Source: Verrucomicrobiota bacterium (GTDB lineage Bacteria > Verrucomicrobiota > Lentisphaeria > JABSQK01 > JAJFLO01). From it: a DNA stretch of 36,036 nucleotides. How positions within the stretch are numbered: the stretch's first letter is position 1; each line of letters begins with the position of its first letter. The notes under the pieces are model-generated. The model was not told where the DNA came from. It made no database searches and saw nothing but the letters and a program-made list of their open reading frames with translations. Positions 25,383-33,526 of this stretch are shown piece by piece. The stretch covers positions 1 through 36,036 of the forward strand of contig JAJFLQ010000081.1 of NCBI GenBank assembly GCA_021772615.1, read 5' to 3'. The position numbers and the translations under genes were made by a program.

Positions 25383-26150
25383 TCATTCCCATACCGGATC
25401 ACGCCCTTCCCGATACGCTCTCAATGCTTCCTGATGGTCGGCGGATTCTTGTGCATTGCCCTGGAGAGCAAAGTATTCCTGAAGAAAATCTTCGTACTCC
25501 AGGTCAAACGCGCGATTTGTGAGATGCTTCGAGTGCCGCAACCCCACGGAGGCTGTGCGCAAGCATTCGCCGGCTAATTCATCCAATTTCTCAGTGAAAG
25601 AGTCCTGTGGGTAAACGAAGTCCACCAGACCTATTCGCAGTGCTTCGCGGGCATCAATATCCTTGCCCAGAAAGATCATTTTTTTTGCGTGTCCAACACC
25701 GATATGCCGTGGCAATCTGTAGGTCGACATGCCCGGGATAAGACATTCTTTAACAGCCGGAAGACCTAACCGTGAGTCGGACGACACCGCTCGTAAGTCG
25801 CATGCCAGGATAAGCTGTACACCTCCACCGAGACACCAGCCGTCGATACCGGCCACAAAAATTTTGTCGGACAATTCCCATTTACGCAGTGCCGACTCCC
25901 ATTGACGGTGAAAGTCGACTCCGATTTTTCCAGCAGATAGTTTCTTGAGGTCAATTCCGGTGCAGAACCCTCGACCTTCGCCGATAACGGTTACGACACG
26001 CAGATTCTGAATGTTCAGAATGTGGTCAGTGACCTGATTGAGATTTGCGACGGCTTCGTCATCAAAAGCATTCAAGACCTCCGGTCGGCTGAGTACCAAC
26101 TGTCCCGTTTGACCCGTTTGCCTGAATTGCACTGTCGATACGTTCAACAT
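25383..26150 (-). CDS. Crotonase-superfamily protein lacking both usual hydratase glutamates
   Basis: The 255-residue product has the enoyl-CoA hydratase fold. The first oxyanion-hole segment is GRGFCTGIDL, and the second is GWCLGGGVQLILACDL, followed by LPAVKECLIPG. In true hydratases the two catalytic acids are Glu in GGGxEL and Glu in QPEI/LPEV. Here they are Gln112 and Ala132, so ordinary water addition to a double bond is unlikely. Glu135, three residues on, is a possible substitute. A hydrolase, decarboxylase, isomerase or ring-cleaving crotonase is more plausible. It overlaps the upstream ligase gene by 7 bases (26144-26150), so the two are translationally coupled and probably act in sequence on a CoA thioester. 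It is the last gene of the minus-strand run. Confidence 0.85.
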   Translation of the reverse strand: MLNVSTVQFRQTGQTGQLVLSRPEVLNAFDDEAVANLNQVTDHILNIQNLRVVTVIGEGRGFCTGIDLKKLSAGKIGVDFHRQWESALRKWELSDKIFVAGIDGWCLGGGVQLILACDLRAVSSDSRLGLPAVKECLIPGMSTYRLPRHIGVGHAKKMIFLGKDIDAREALRIGLVDFVYPQDSFTEKLDELAGECLRTASVGLRHSKHLTNRAFDLEYEDFLQEYFALQGNAQESADHQEALRAYREGRDPVWE

Positions 26151-27472
26151 GTTGATGTCGCCTCGCTATCGCGAGCAATTCGCGATGCCTTCCCTTCATT
26201 TCTCTTGAGCGTAGCCGGCGGCACCAGCTCAATGTCCAATCGCAATCCAAGTGCGGAATGCATGCGTCCAAGTAATTTAGACTCCAACTGACTTCGGTTC
26301 TTCTCGTCAATAATAGGTTCCGTGGACACCACACGGACGACGAGCGTACGCGCACGTGGGACGACTTCAAAGTTCGTGGTGACGCCCGATGTCTCCGCTA
26401 ACACGTGCTCAATTTGTCCGGGAAAAACATTGACTCCGCGAACGACGAGCATATCGTCCCTGCGTCCTATCACTCGCCCCATGCGAGCAGTTGTTCGACC
26501 GCATTCGCAAGCTGTTCTGTCAAGGAATGTAAGGTCTCCGGTACGATAGCGTAGAAGGGGCATCGCGTCTTTGGTGACGGACGAAAGTACCAATTCTCCC
26601 GTTTCGCCTTCAGGTAACACTCGGCCGGTCTCGGGATCAACCACCTCCGCAATGAAATGGTCTTCATTTATGTGTAGCCCGTTTCGCTCGCTGCATTCCA
26701 TACTGACGCCGGGACCGATTATTTCCGTCAGTCCAAAAGTATCGGCTATTCGCAACGATAAGCGGTCCTCAAGCTGCATACGCAACCCTTCGGAGCACGG
26801 TTCACCGCCAATTACCGCGATCCGAAGAGGTGCGTCTTTGCAATCAATATGCGCCTCTTCAGCGACCTCGGCGATCACCGACAAATAAGACGACGTTGCG
26901 CAAATGACCGTAGCCTTCTGGTTCAGCAAGAATTGAATTTGCCGGCGCGTATTTCCTGACGATATGGGAATCACTGCGACGCCGAGCTTCTCCGCGCCGT
27001 AGTGGTACCCGAGGCCGCCGGAGAAAAGGCCGTATGAGTAAGCATTTTGAATGATGTCGGTTGCTCGTACGCCTGCCGAAGCAAGCACGCGAGCGACGAG
27101 GTCCGCCCACAAGTCAATGTCGCGAGAGCTATATGCCATGACGAGAGGATGGCCCGTTGTCCCGCTTGTCGCGTGAAAACGCAGAATTCGCTCGGGGGAA
27201 ATAGCGAGAAAGTGATCGGTCGGATGAGAAAGAATGTCTTCCTTCGTCGTAAAAGGCAGATGGTGCAAGTCGCCCAGCGTCTCGATGTTCTTCGGGCAAT
27301 CGGCATGTTCGGAAAACCGATGCCGATAAAAGGGAACCCGGCGATTGACCCTTCGATAACAACGCCGGAGACGCACCAACTGCAGCCGCTCAAGCCGGTC
27401 ACGCGACATTGTCTCGGCGGACATGTCCCATATCTCTCTTCGTGCGGTCACGCCTGGCAACCTCCTAAGCAT
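26144..27472 (-). CDS. PaaK-like adenylate-forming acyl/aryl-CoA ligase
   Basis: Activates a carboxylic acid with ATP and joins it to CoA. The 442-residue protein has the phenylacetate-CoA ligase layout: RLQLVRLRRCYRRVNRRVPFYR in two adjacent helices, the P-loop HATSGTTGHPLVM, GGEPCSEGLR and TFGLTEIIGPGVSMEC. It also has RYRTGDLTFL, a CECGRTTARMGRV zinc-ribbon-like turn and DMLVVRGVNVFPGQIE. The catalytic lysine is near the C-terminus in LKRNEGKASRI. Phenylacetate or another aryl acid is the usual family substrate, but no phenylacetate-degradation genes (paaA-E) are present, so the actual acid is unknown. A GTG at 27451 is an alternative start. It is coupled to the downstream crotonase gene and preceded by the dioxygenase gene, with a 47-base gap. 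Confidence 0.88.
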   Translation of the reverse strand: MLRRLPGVTARREIWDMSAETMSRDRLERLQLVRLRRCYRRVNRRVPFYRHRFSEHADCPKNIETLGDLHHLPFTTKEDILSHPTDHFLAISPERILRFHATSGTTGHPLVMAYSSRDIDLWADLVARVLASAGVRATDIIQNAYSYGLFSGGLGYHYGAEKLGVAVIPISSGNTRRQIQFLLNQKATVICATSSYLSVIAEVAEEAHIDCKDAPLRIAVIGGEPCSEGLRMQLEDRLSLRIADTFGLTEIIGPGVSMECSERNGLHINEDHFIAEVVDPETGRVLPEGETGELVLSSVTKDAMPLLRYRTGDLTFLDRTACECGRTTARMGRVIGRRDDMLVVRGVNVFPGQIEHVLAETSGVTTNFEVVPRARTLVVRVVSTEPIIDEKNRSQLESKLLGRMHSALGLRLDIELVPPATLKRNEGKASRIARDSEATSTC

Positions 27473-27519
27473 GAAACAGCGATACCGTATCGGCCGGGAA
27501 AGTCATCTTCTTAATCTCG

Positions 27520-28146
27520 TTAACGCACCGTGGGCGCCCAGTCAGCCGGCATCTGGGAGAAATCGATCAACGGCTCATGATCACCCGTCTCCCGCGCATT
27601 CTCGATCTGATCGTAAAAACGCATTCCCACATTGGAAGAGAAGGAAACAGTGGCGGTCGAACGGCCGCCTTTGGGCCGACGCTCTACGTACTCGGGAAAT
27701 GACATTTCAGCGGGTTCCATCCCGGAATAGCCTTTTCCAAAAGCCTGTTTTACCAGGCCGAAACTGTCTTGTCGCACGACCACGTCGCCGCGCAATTTGC
27801 AATTAAATCTCTTCAGGCGGGTTAGAAAAGCATCCAGATCCGGAGTGTCAAACGCGATGTGTTGTACAGCGTGATCTCCATGACGTTCTACGAAAGCAGT
27901 CACCTGCGATTTTTCAGCTCGATCAATACCCTCCACAAGTGCGATACCGAATTCTCCACACGATATGCACCACAGCTTCATGCTGCTGTGCGGATTTTCC
28001 GGATCGATATCGTCAATTTTCTCGACCAGATCGCCCCCCTCCACCTCAACATGATACCAGGCCCATTTCTCGATGGCCCCCCGCTGTACGGCGTAGGTTA
28101 CATGATCAACTTTTCTAATGCCAACATTCGCTTCGCTGTCTAACAC
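27520..28146 (-). CDS. Half-size 4-hydroxyphenylpyruvate dioxygenase-like VOC protein
   Basis: The 208-residue product corresponds only to the C-terminal, metal-binding half of HPPD/hydroxymandelate synthase (full enzymes are about 350-380 residues). The 2-His-1-Glu iron ligands can all be aligned: His15 in VDHVTYAV, His96 in VQHIAFDT and Glu152 in FPEYVER. KSQVTAFVERHGD also matches the family. HPPD ligands all come from this half, so the protein may be an active dioxygenase, perhaps on a 2-oxo acid or aromatic substrate. It lacks the N-terminal half that shapes dimer and substrate site. The GTG start at 28146 is preceded by an excellent AGGAGG. It lies between the glycosyltransferase and ligase genes of a minus-strand run, which suggests a tailoring role. 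Confidence 0.8.
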   Translation of the reverse strand: MLDSEANVGIRKVDHVTYAVQRGAIEKWAWYHVEVEGGDLVEKIDDIDPENPHSSMKLWCISCGEFGIALVEGIDRAEKSQVTAFVERHGDHAVQHIAFDTPDLDAFLTRLKRFNCKLRGDVVVRQDSFGLVKQAFGKGYSGMEPAEMSFPEYVERRPKGGRSTATVSFSSNVGMRFYDQIENARETGDHEPLIDFSQMPADWAPTVR

Positions 28147-28266
28147 CTGTCCCCTCCTGAATTTAATACGCTCGATATAGAATATCCCGTCGTACGTAAT
28201 GACCCCATGAAGCAGCCTGTTGGTCGCTAATAGACGTTCCCGAAGGACAATTTCAATCGCATCCGC

Positions 28267-29484
28267 CTACCGACACAGATCATTGATTCTATCCAGAATC
28301 GCTGGTCTGCCGGCGATGACTTCACACTCCCATTCCCGTGCAGTTTCCAGCGCGGCTGACAAGCGAGAGCGTTTCTCGGCGATCTCGGCCATTGCCTTCT
28401 CCAGTGCGCAGGCCGCAACCGAAGATTCTTTCGACGCTGCCAGCGGCACAGCAAGTTCGAGTTCCTGACATCTCCCGGCCAACGCCGGTTGATCGGCGAA
28501 AAATGGATAGGAAATCATTGGGACACGGTGATAAATAGCTTCATGTGTCGAGTTTAACCCGTGATGTGTGATAAACACCGACGCCTGCCCAAGAATCTTC
28601 CATTGATCAACATAATTCGAAACTCGGACGTTTCGCCGGTTAAGCCGCGTGAGCTGGTAGGCACTTAGTTGATGACCGCCGAGGCTGATCACTGCGGTTG
28701 AATCGGATACTCGCGAAACAGAACGGGATAGTGTCTTGAGGACGGTAAACGCTTCCTCAGCGAAATATCGCCATACAATCGTACCGAAAGAAACGAAAAT
28801 CCCAGTCTCGCCGTTGGGACTTCCGGAAAAATACGGATTGCTGTCGTCCTCAGGCGGTGTTACTACACGTTCGTCAGCGATTGAACCGAAGAACATGATC
28901 GGTTCGAATGCCGCTCGATCTTCCTTCCTGAGAAACATCTTGGGTTCACAATAGATATTCAGATGGGGGCTAACGGTCGAGAGGAACGCGAATGGATGTG
29001 CATCAATATTGAATTTGTCTTGCAGTATGTTAATCGAACGATAGCAGACAGGCGCGATTGATCCACCATCAAGGCGATCATAAATCTTGGCAGCATCCTG
29101 CGGCTTGAGATTATGCCCTGCGCAGACATTCACATATGGAAGATCCAACGCCCTGGCAACCACGTATCCGATGTACGCAAACGTATCGTAGACAATCAGG
29201 CAAGGTCTAAGTTTACCGGCTTCCTCAATTATTTTCTCCGCACAGAAGCCGGCGAAACTCACAAATCGCACCGCTACCGGCAATGAGTCCTGGTCAATTC
29301 TCTCAATCGAACAGGTCGCGAACAGGTCGATGAATGCCGCACCTGATGATTCGACGACGTCTTTGAACGCGCTGCTGGTCATGACGACTACATTGGAACC
29401 ACGGCGGACGAGGCCGGATATTATCGGCTGTAACCGTTGAAAATGCCCACGCTGCGGCATGCAAAACATGACGATTGACTTCAT
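28267..29484 (-). CDS. UGT/MGT-like glycosyltransferase (GT1, GT-B fold)
   Basis: The 405-residue protein transfers a sugar from a nucleotide donor to a small hydrophobic acceptor, by family analogy with macrolide and flavonoid glycosyltransferases. It begins SIVMFCMPQRGHFQRLQPII, where His13 is the likely catalytic base of GT1 enzymes. In the donor domain it has GIFVSFGTIVW and the signature ITHHGLNSTHEAIYHRVPM followed by YPFFADQPALAGRCQELE. Secretion signals and membrane segments are absent. The ATG at 29484 overlaps the stop of a small upstream ORF (ATGA at 29481-29484), indicating coupling. Together with the dioxygenase, ligase and crotonase genes it forms a minus-strand run. The combination points to a glycosylated aromatic or acyl natural product; the acceptor is not predictable. 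Confidence 0.88.
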   Translation of the reverse strand: MKSIVMFCMPQRGHFQRLQPIISGLVRRGSNVVVMTSSAFKDVVESSGAAFIDLFATCSIERIDQDSLPVAVRFVSFAGFCAEKIIEEAGKLRPCLIVYDTFAYIGYVVARALDLPYVNVCAGHNLKPQDAAKIYDRLDGGSIAPVCYRSINILQDKFNIDAHPFAFLSTVSPHLNIYCEPKMFLRKEDRAAFEPIMFFGSIADERVVTPPEDDSNPYFSGSPNGETGIFVSFGTIVWRYFAEEAFTVLKTLSRSVSRVSDSTAVISLGGHQLSAYQLTRLNRRNVRVSNYVDQWKILGQASVFITHHGLNSTHEAIYHRVPMISYPFFADQPALAGRCQELELAVPLAASKESSVAACALEKAMAEIAEKRSRLSAALETAREWECEVIAGRPAILDRINDLCR

Positions 29485-29726
29485 TTGAGCTCGGTATGCT
29501 GAGGACGATGTTGCCGACGCGGCGTCTGACGTCGAAATGTTGCCGGACGACCCGAGCGCTCGCTAAGAAATTCGCGTACTAATTCACAATGCCGTCGATA
29601 GTATAGGTCGTTGCAAAAATTTGAACAGTTGTGCTGCACAACCTCGCCGGCAATTCCTGCGGCGTCCCCCGATCGGATCGATTCGGAGAATTTTGCTGGA
29701 CTTGACTCTACAAACGTTTCACGCAT
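29481..29726 (-). CDS. Small hypothetical protein coupled to the glycosyltransferase gene
   Basis: An 81-residue frame starts at the ATG at 29726 (upstream ATGs at 29792 or 29834 would overlap the divergent monooxygenase gene). It ends with a TGA that overlaps the glycosyltransferase start as ATGA. The product is hydrophilic. It has three cysteines in a short stretch (CSNFCNDLYYRRHC) and a basic tail rich in R, Q, P and H. No family is recognised. It could be a small accessory protein, a carrier or a peptide substrate for the nearby nucleotide- and phosphate-transfer enzymes, or a leader ORF. The ribosome binding site is poor. Its reality rests on the overlap and position. Confidence 0.4.
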   Translation of the reverse strand: MRETFVESSPAKFSESIRSGDAAGIAGEVVQHNCSNFCNDLYYRRHCELVREFLSERSGRPATFRRQTPRRQHRPQHTELK

Positions 29727-29775
29727 TTTGGGGGACAATAACTGACAAACGAACGCTTGCACGAGAGGAGATGGC

Positions 29776-31359
29776 GTGAAAATCGGGATCATAGGGGCCG
29801 GTCCTTCGGGGCTTGCTTTTTTGAAGGAACTCAAGGCCGCGGGTCACGATTGCATCTGCTACGAGTCTGGATCCGCGATCGGCGGCCTTTTTGCTCGTCC
29901 GTATAGTGGTGCCCGCTTGACCAGCAACAACTATGCGACGGCATTTTCGGATTTCTACGAAGATCATCTTGATGAACCCATCATGTGGCGCTTCAATGAG
30001 TATCTCGCCTACCTTGAAGCATATACGACTGCATTTGACTTACGTCCCAACATCCGCTTTAACACGTTGGTACTCAGCGTACGACAATCAACTGCGGGCA
30101 ACGGTTTGTGCCTCCAGATTCGGATGGGAGACGCCGTATCAGAAGAAACGTTCGATCGTATCGCGATTTGCTCGGGAACTCATCGGGTACCCGTCATGCC
30201 GACGTGGCCGGGGATGGATACATATACCGGCCGCATTATGCACTCCGCGGACTTCAGCAAAACGGGACCTTACACAGGCAAACGTGTACTCTTGGTGGGA
30301 GGCGGTGAAAGCGGATCCGACATCGCCCTTGAAGTGGCCCGAGTGGCTGAGAAGACCTGGGTATCGATCCGGAATCACATGGGCCATATTGTCTCGCGCA
30401 ATGACTTCGAACTCTCGTCGGATCGGCCGGACGTTGGTGCGAACGGTTTGCTGACGGCCAGAGTCGTGCATTCTCTCCCGTTCTGGCTTGGGCCCATGAT
30501 CGCCAGACAGGTAGATCGGCGACGTCTACGCAAGGCGCGCCGGCTCAATCTGCCGATCCTGAAAAAGATGGCCGAGATTAACACGGCTCAGGGCTCAACG
30601 TCGTTGAGCAGGTTCGGGACAAAAAATGCCTGCCTGATAAAAGCAATGGTGGAGTGCGGCTGCAAACGATGCCCTGCCATCCGTCGGTTCAGCGGCAACA
30701 AGGTCGAATTCGTGGACGGCGCCTGGGTCGAGCCGGAAATTGTGCTGTGCAATACCGGATTTGCGACAGAATTCACGTTCCTCGACGACCATTTTCCGGA
30801 TGTGTCCGCGGATGCAAGATTGCCCCGGAAGCACCTGTATAAACATACGTTCCATCCCGCTCTCGGTGATAGAATCGCGTGGGGAGGTTTCGCCCGTCCC
30901 GCGTTTGGTGCGATTCCACCTATTTCGGAATTACAGGCACGATGGTTTGCGTTGCTTTGCACGGGCGAACGAACGCTGCCCACGGCGGATTGCATGAGAA
31001 ACATTATCGAAACGGACGATGCTGTAGCTGTCTCGCAGTTCTCGGACGATGCCAGGCGCTTACCGAACCTTACGGACTTCTTGCGGATCATGGATGATCT
31101 CGCCGACGAAATCGGCTGCTTGCCACGCGGTTTGTTTTGGAAACATCCGTTCATCTGGTACAGGGTACTTATTAATCCGATTTCCGGGGTGCAATACCGA
31201 CTCATCGGACCTGGCAGCAAGACGGAAATGGCCATCGACATGCTCCGCCGAACCCCATACAAGCACTTGACTCACCAGCGTTTCTTGCTCCTACTGCTAT
31301 GTAAGGTTTTCAGCATGATCGGACTACGAAAATTCACGCCGGCTGCACGCTGGATCTGA
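29776..31359 (+). CDS. Class B flavin monooxygenase (FMO/Baeyer-Villiger-like)
   Basis: The 527-residue protein oxidises a heteroatom or carbonyl in its substrate using FAD, NADPH and oxygen. The FAD-binding GAGPSG is at residues 7-12. An FMO-type fingerprint, YTGRIMHSADF, is present with Tyr for the usual first Phe. It is followed by the NADPH loop LLVGGGESGSDIALEVA and a CNTGF strand. The C-terminus is extended and rich in aromatic and basic residues (WKHPFIWYRVL, LLLLCKVFSMIGLRKF), perhaps for membrane association. The GTG at 29776 is strongly supported by GAGAGGAG at 29763-29770. It is divergent from the glycosyltransferase run, so a shared intergenic control region near 29730-29770 is likely. 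The natural substrate is unknown. Confidence 0.88.
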   Translation: MKIGIIGAGPSGLAFLKELKAAGHDCICYESGSAIGGLFARPYSGARLTSNNYATAFSDFYEDHLDEPIMWRFNEYLAYLEAYTTAFDLRPNIRFNTLVLSVRQSTAGNGLCLQIRMGDAVSEETFDRIAICSGTHRVPVMPTWPGMDTYTGRIMHSADFSKTGPYTGKRVLLVGGGESGSDIALEVARVAEKTWVSIRNHMGHIVSRNDFELSSDRPDVGANGLLTARVVHSLPFWLGPMIARQVDRRRLRKARRLNLPILKKMAEINTAQGSTSLSRFGTKNACLIKAMVECGCKRCPAIRRFSGNKVEFVDGAWVEPEIVLCNTGFATEFTFLDDHFPDVSADARLPRKHLYKHTFHPALGDRIAWGGFARPAFGAIPPISELQARWFALLCTGERTLPTADCMRNIIETDDAVAVSQFSDDARRLPNLTDFLRIMDDLADEIGCLPRGLFWKHPFIWYRVLINPISGVQYRLIGPGSKTEMAIDMLRRTPYKHLTHQRFLLLLLCKVFSMIGLRKFTPAARWI

Positions 31360-31376
31360 CTCACGGATTTGTTTTT

Positions 31377-32318
31377 CTATAGTAAATCCTTCGGCTCATT
31401 GTAGCTTCGGCCGGCCGCACCACTGTCTCGCAATGCTAGAAGCGCGTTCAAAGGAACGCGTGACTGGGGGTTGTTTCCCTTCATCCGAACCAAGGCGGAC
31501 TTTACCAACGCTCTCATGAGCCAGAACCTGAAGTGATTCGCAAACATCGACAGATCGCCAATCTCCTGATAGGCCTCAAGATAAGCGATGCGTTCCGCTT
31601 TCGTCATAGGCCAGCGATACCATGTCGTGGCTAAATCGTATGCCTGGTGACCGATATTAATCCATTCGTTATCGATCAACACAACTCGCCGATGACCATC
31701 AACGACAGCATTTTCGGCACAGAAGTCTCCGTGGATCAAGACCACATTGACGTCTTTAGGAATGTGACGTCGCGCCATTGCCGCCAATTCCGCCGTTACA
31801 TGACGATCCCAACCGGCATGACGCCGGATGTAATCGAGCCCGTCAAAGAGTGCGTCAATGTCTTCATCAAGGCCACGCATGTACATTTCCATGAGTGAAG
31901 CCGGAATCGCTGCTTGATGAATTAAAGCGTGGAGCCTCCCGAACTGCGACGCTTGCTCACAGTCCCCGGCGAGCACAGGCACGTCATTACCATCAGCCCA
32001 TGCGCTGAGCATGGCGACACCCGTGTGGCTGATGATTCGTGGGACGTGATCGCCCGGTAGATAGTGATAGAGCGTGATCGCCCGCTCTGCCGTCGCGGCA
32101 TCCAGGAAGACTCGCCCTTTGAGAACACGGCCATTCTGGAACGTTAGTCGATAACTTCGGCGTGGACTGGCTTCAATGGGCAACGGACTCAATGCCCTAA
32201 CTTCGACCACCACCGCATGATCGAGTTGCCGAACAAGACGTTGGAGATCGCCGTGCAAGCGACTGAAAGGAATGGTTTCCATATTGAATGTAAACGATTG
32301 AGCATTAGACTCTGCCAT
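31377..32318 (-). CDS. Aminoglycoside phosphotransferase/choline kinase-like protein
   Basis: The roughly 313-residue protein has a protein-kinase-like fold of the APH/ChoK family. The catalytic loop is VLIHGDFCAENAVV (Brenner HGDxxxxN), followed by VVLIDNEWINIGHQAYDLA, where the DxE replaces the DFG-like metal site. This phosphorylates hydroxyls of small molecules such as aminoglycosides, choline or sugars. The N-terminal nucleotide-binding lysine could be the one in GRVLKGRVFLD. Starts at 32342 and 32282 are alternatives; none has a clear ribosome binding site. It converges with the monooxygenase (17-base gap) and is divergent from the HprK-like gene. Self-resistance to, or tailoring of, the island's product are both reasonable. 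Substrate unknown. Confidence 0.78.
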   Translation of the reverse strand: MAESNAQSFTFNMETIPFSRLHGDLQRLVRQLDHAVVVEVRALSPLPIEASPRRSYRLTFQNGRVLKGRVFLDAATAERAITLYHYLPGDHVPRIISHTGVAMLSAWADGNDVPVLAGDCEQASQFGRLHALIHQAAIPASLMEMYMRGLDEDIDALFDGLDYIRRHAGWDRHVTAELAAMARRHIPKDVNVVLIHGDFCAENAVVDGHRRVVLIDNEWINIGHQAYDLATTWYRWPMTKAERIAYLEAYQEIGDLSMFANHFRFWLMRALVKSALVRMKGNNPQSRVPLNALLALRDSGAAGRSYNEPKDLL

Positions 32319-32365
32319 CACGAACACTGACAATGCCGCCACACGATAAATCCAGCAGGATCACC

Positions 32366-33526
32366 ATGACCGATCATCACCGAAATGTCGACTCACGACG
32401 CACATGGCGGTACCATAATACGACGGTTCGCGTTTACGATTCGAATCCGTCTGACGTAGAATGGCTCGACGAATTCTTGAGTCCACAATTCGAGCCGGTT
32501 AACGACGAACCAAACGTCTCGGTTCGGATCGTAGCAGATGCCGCGTGGTTTTCACACACAGCCGCACAAGGCCCGGTTGCACCGGAAACGTCCATCGCCG
32601 CATTCATCCAGGACGAAAGGATCGTAGAACTGCCAATTTGGCAACAACATCAAGAGTCCGTTACGGTTTATGAACCGGACGCAGAGGTATTCTATATTTT
32701 GACCATGCGCCGCCGGGAAGTGACGGTTCTGTGCCGGCCAGGAAATTCGCGCTGCCGCATTCGTGCCATGAAAATCATACGAGAGATCGCTATGGCGCGA
32801 GCGATTCTCGACGGCATGCATATCATCCATGGCGCCGCGGTCCGGGTCAGCGGGAAAGGCGGCATCATCGCCGGCAACAAGGGTGCCGGCAAAACGACCT
32901 TGCTGATATATCTCTTGCAGCACGCCGTCGCCACCTATATGTCGAACGACCGCGTCATGCTCTCGCTGCCGCAGGATTCACGGTGGCACATGCGCGGCCT
33001 GCCAACAATCGCGGCCGTGACACCGGCGACGATCGATCTATTCCCGGAAATCAGAAATCGCCTCGAAGCCAGCCGATACCGCAGTGCGCTGACCATCGCC
33101 GAATGCCGGTTGAACGACAAGCCCGTGCAGCCCGGGCGTAAGGGAAAGTATTCATTGACGCCTGGTCAGCTTTGCACGTTGATGAACGTGCCGGCAGTGG
33201 CGACCTCGTCAATAGACTTCATTGTGTTCCCACAGATTACACTTGAAGCCGGCGGCGGCACGGTCCGACAGCTGACACGCGGAGAAGCGGAACAAAAATT
33301 GAGAGGTTGTCCTTACGGCGGGTCACACGGGCGGATTCTATCGGATCTCATGCTACGATTCATGGCCGAGACCGGTGGCGATTGCCGCACCGCGTCGACA
33401 GACGAAGCGCACCAACGTATTGCGACCGCAATTCCATGTTTTGATTTCGCTGTCGGCAACGATGCGTATTTGTCGGCGAACGCGGCCCGGACGTTTTCTG
33501 AGATGGTAGCCGATGCTGTTCGATAA
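32366..33526 (+). CDS. HprK-like P-loop serine-kinase-type protein
   Basis: The 386-residue protein has a variable N-terminal domain (about 1-140) and a P-loop domain of the HPr kinase-like type. It contains MHIIHGAAVRVSGKGGIIAG, Walker A GNKGAGKTT with Lys176, YMSNDRVML and, later, RGLPTIAAVTPATI. It lacks the classic HPr-kinase phosphatase signature, and the HPr/PTS partners are not here. Homologues occur beside NTP_transf_5 proteins in lasso-peptide and polysaccharide loci, where some phosphorylate a peptide C-terminus. The ATG at 32366 is preferred over 32333 because CAGGA lies about 6 bases upstream. It is divergent from the APH-like gene and is followed by a gene remnant. Confidence 0.75.
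   Translation: MTDHHRNVDSRRTWRYHNTTVRVYDSNPSDVEWLDEFLSPQFEPVNDEPNVSVRIVADAAWFSHTAAQGPVAPETSIAAFIQDERIVELPIWQQHQESVTVYEPDAEVFYILTMRRREVTVLCRPGNSRCRIRAMKIIREIAMARAILDGMHIIHGAAVRVSGKGGIIAGNKGAGKTTLLIYLLQHAVATYMSNDRVMLSLPQDSRWHMRGLPTIAAVTPATIDLFPEIRNRLEASRYRSALTIAECRLNDKPVQPGRKGKYSLTPGQLCTLMNVPAVATSSIDFIVFPQITLEAGGGTVRQLTRGEAEQKLRGCPYGGSHGRILSDLMLRFMAETGGDCRTASTDEAHQRIATAIPCFDFAVGNDAYLSANAARTFSEMVADAVR

Noticed and set aside
32425..32460. GATTCGAATCC stretch like a tRNA T-arm
   Set aside because: It falls within the HprK-like coding sequence and no acceptor or anticodon arms can be folded around it.
24234..33526. Lasso-peptide gene cluster
   Set aside because: HprK-like and NTP_transf_5 proteins are present, but no asparagine-synthetase-like cyclase, protease, leader-binding protein or clear precursor is visible.
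24234..33526. Phenylacetate degradation operon
   Set aside because: Only a PaaK-like ligase and an atypical crotonase are present; the paaA-E oxygenase and other pathway enzymes are absent.
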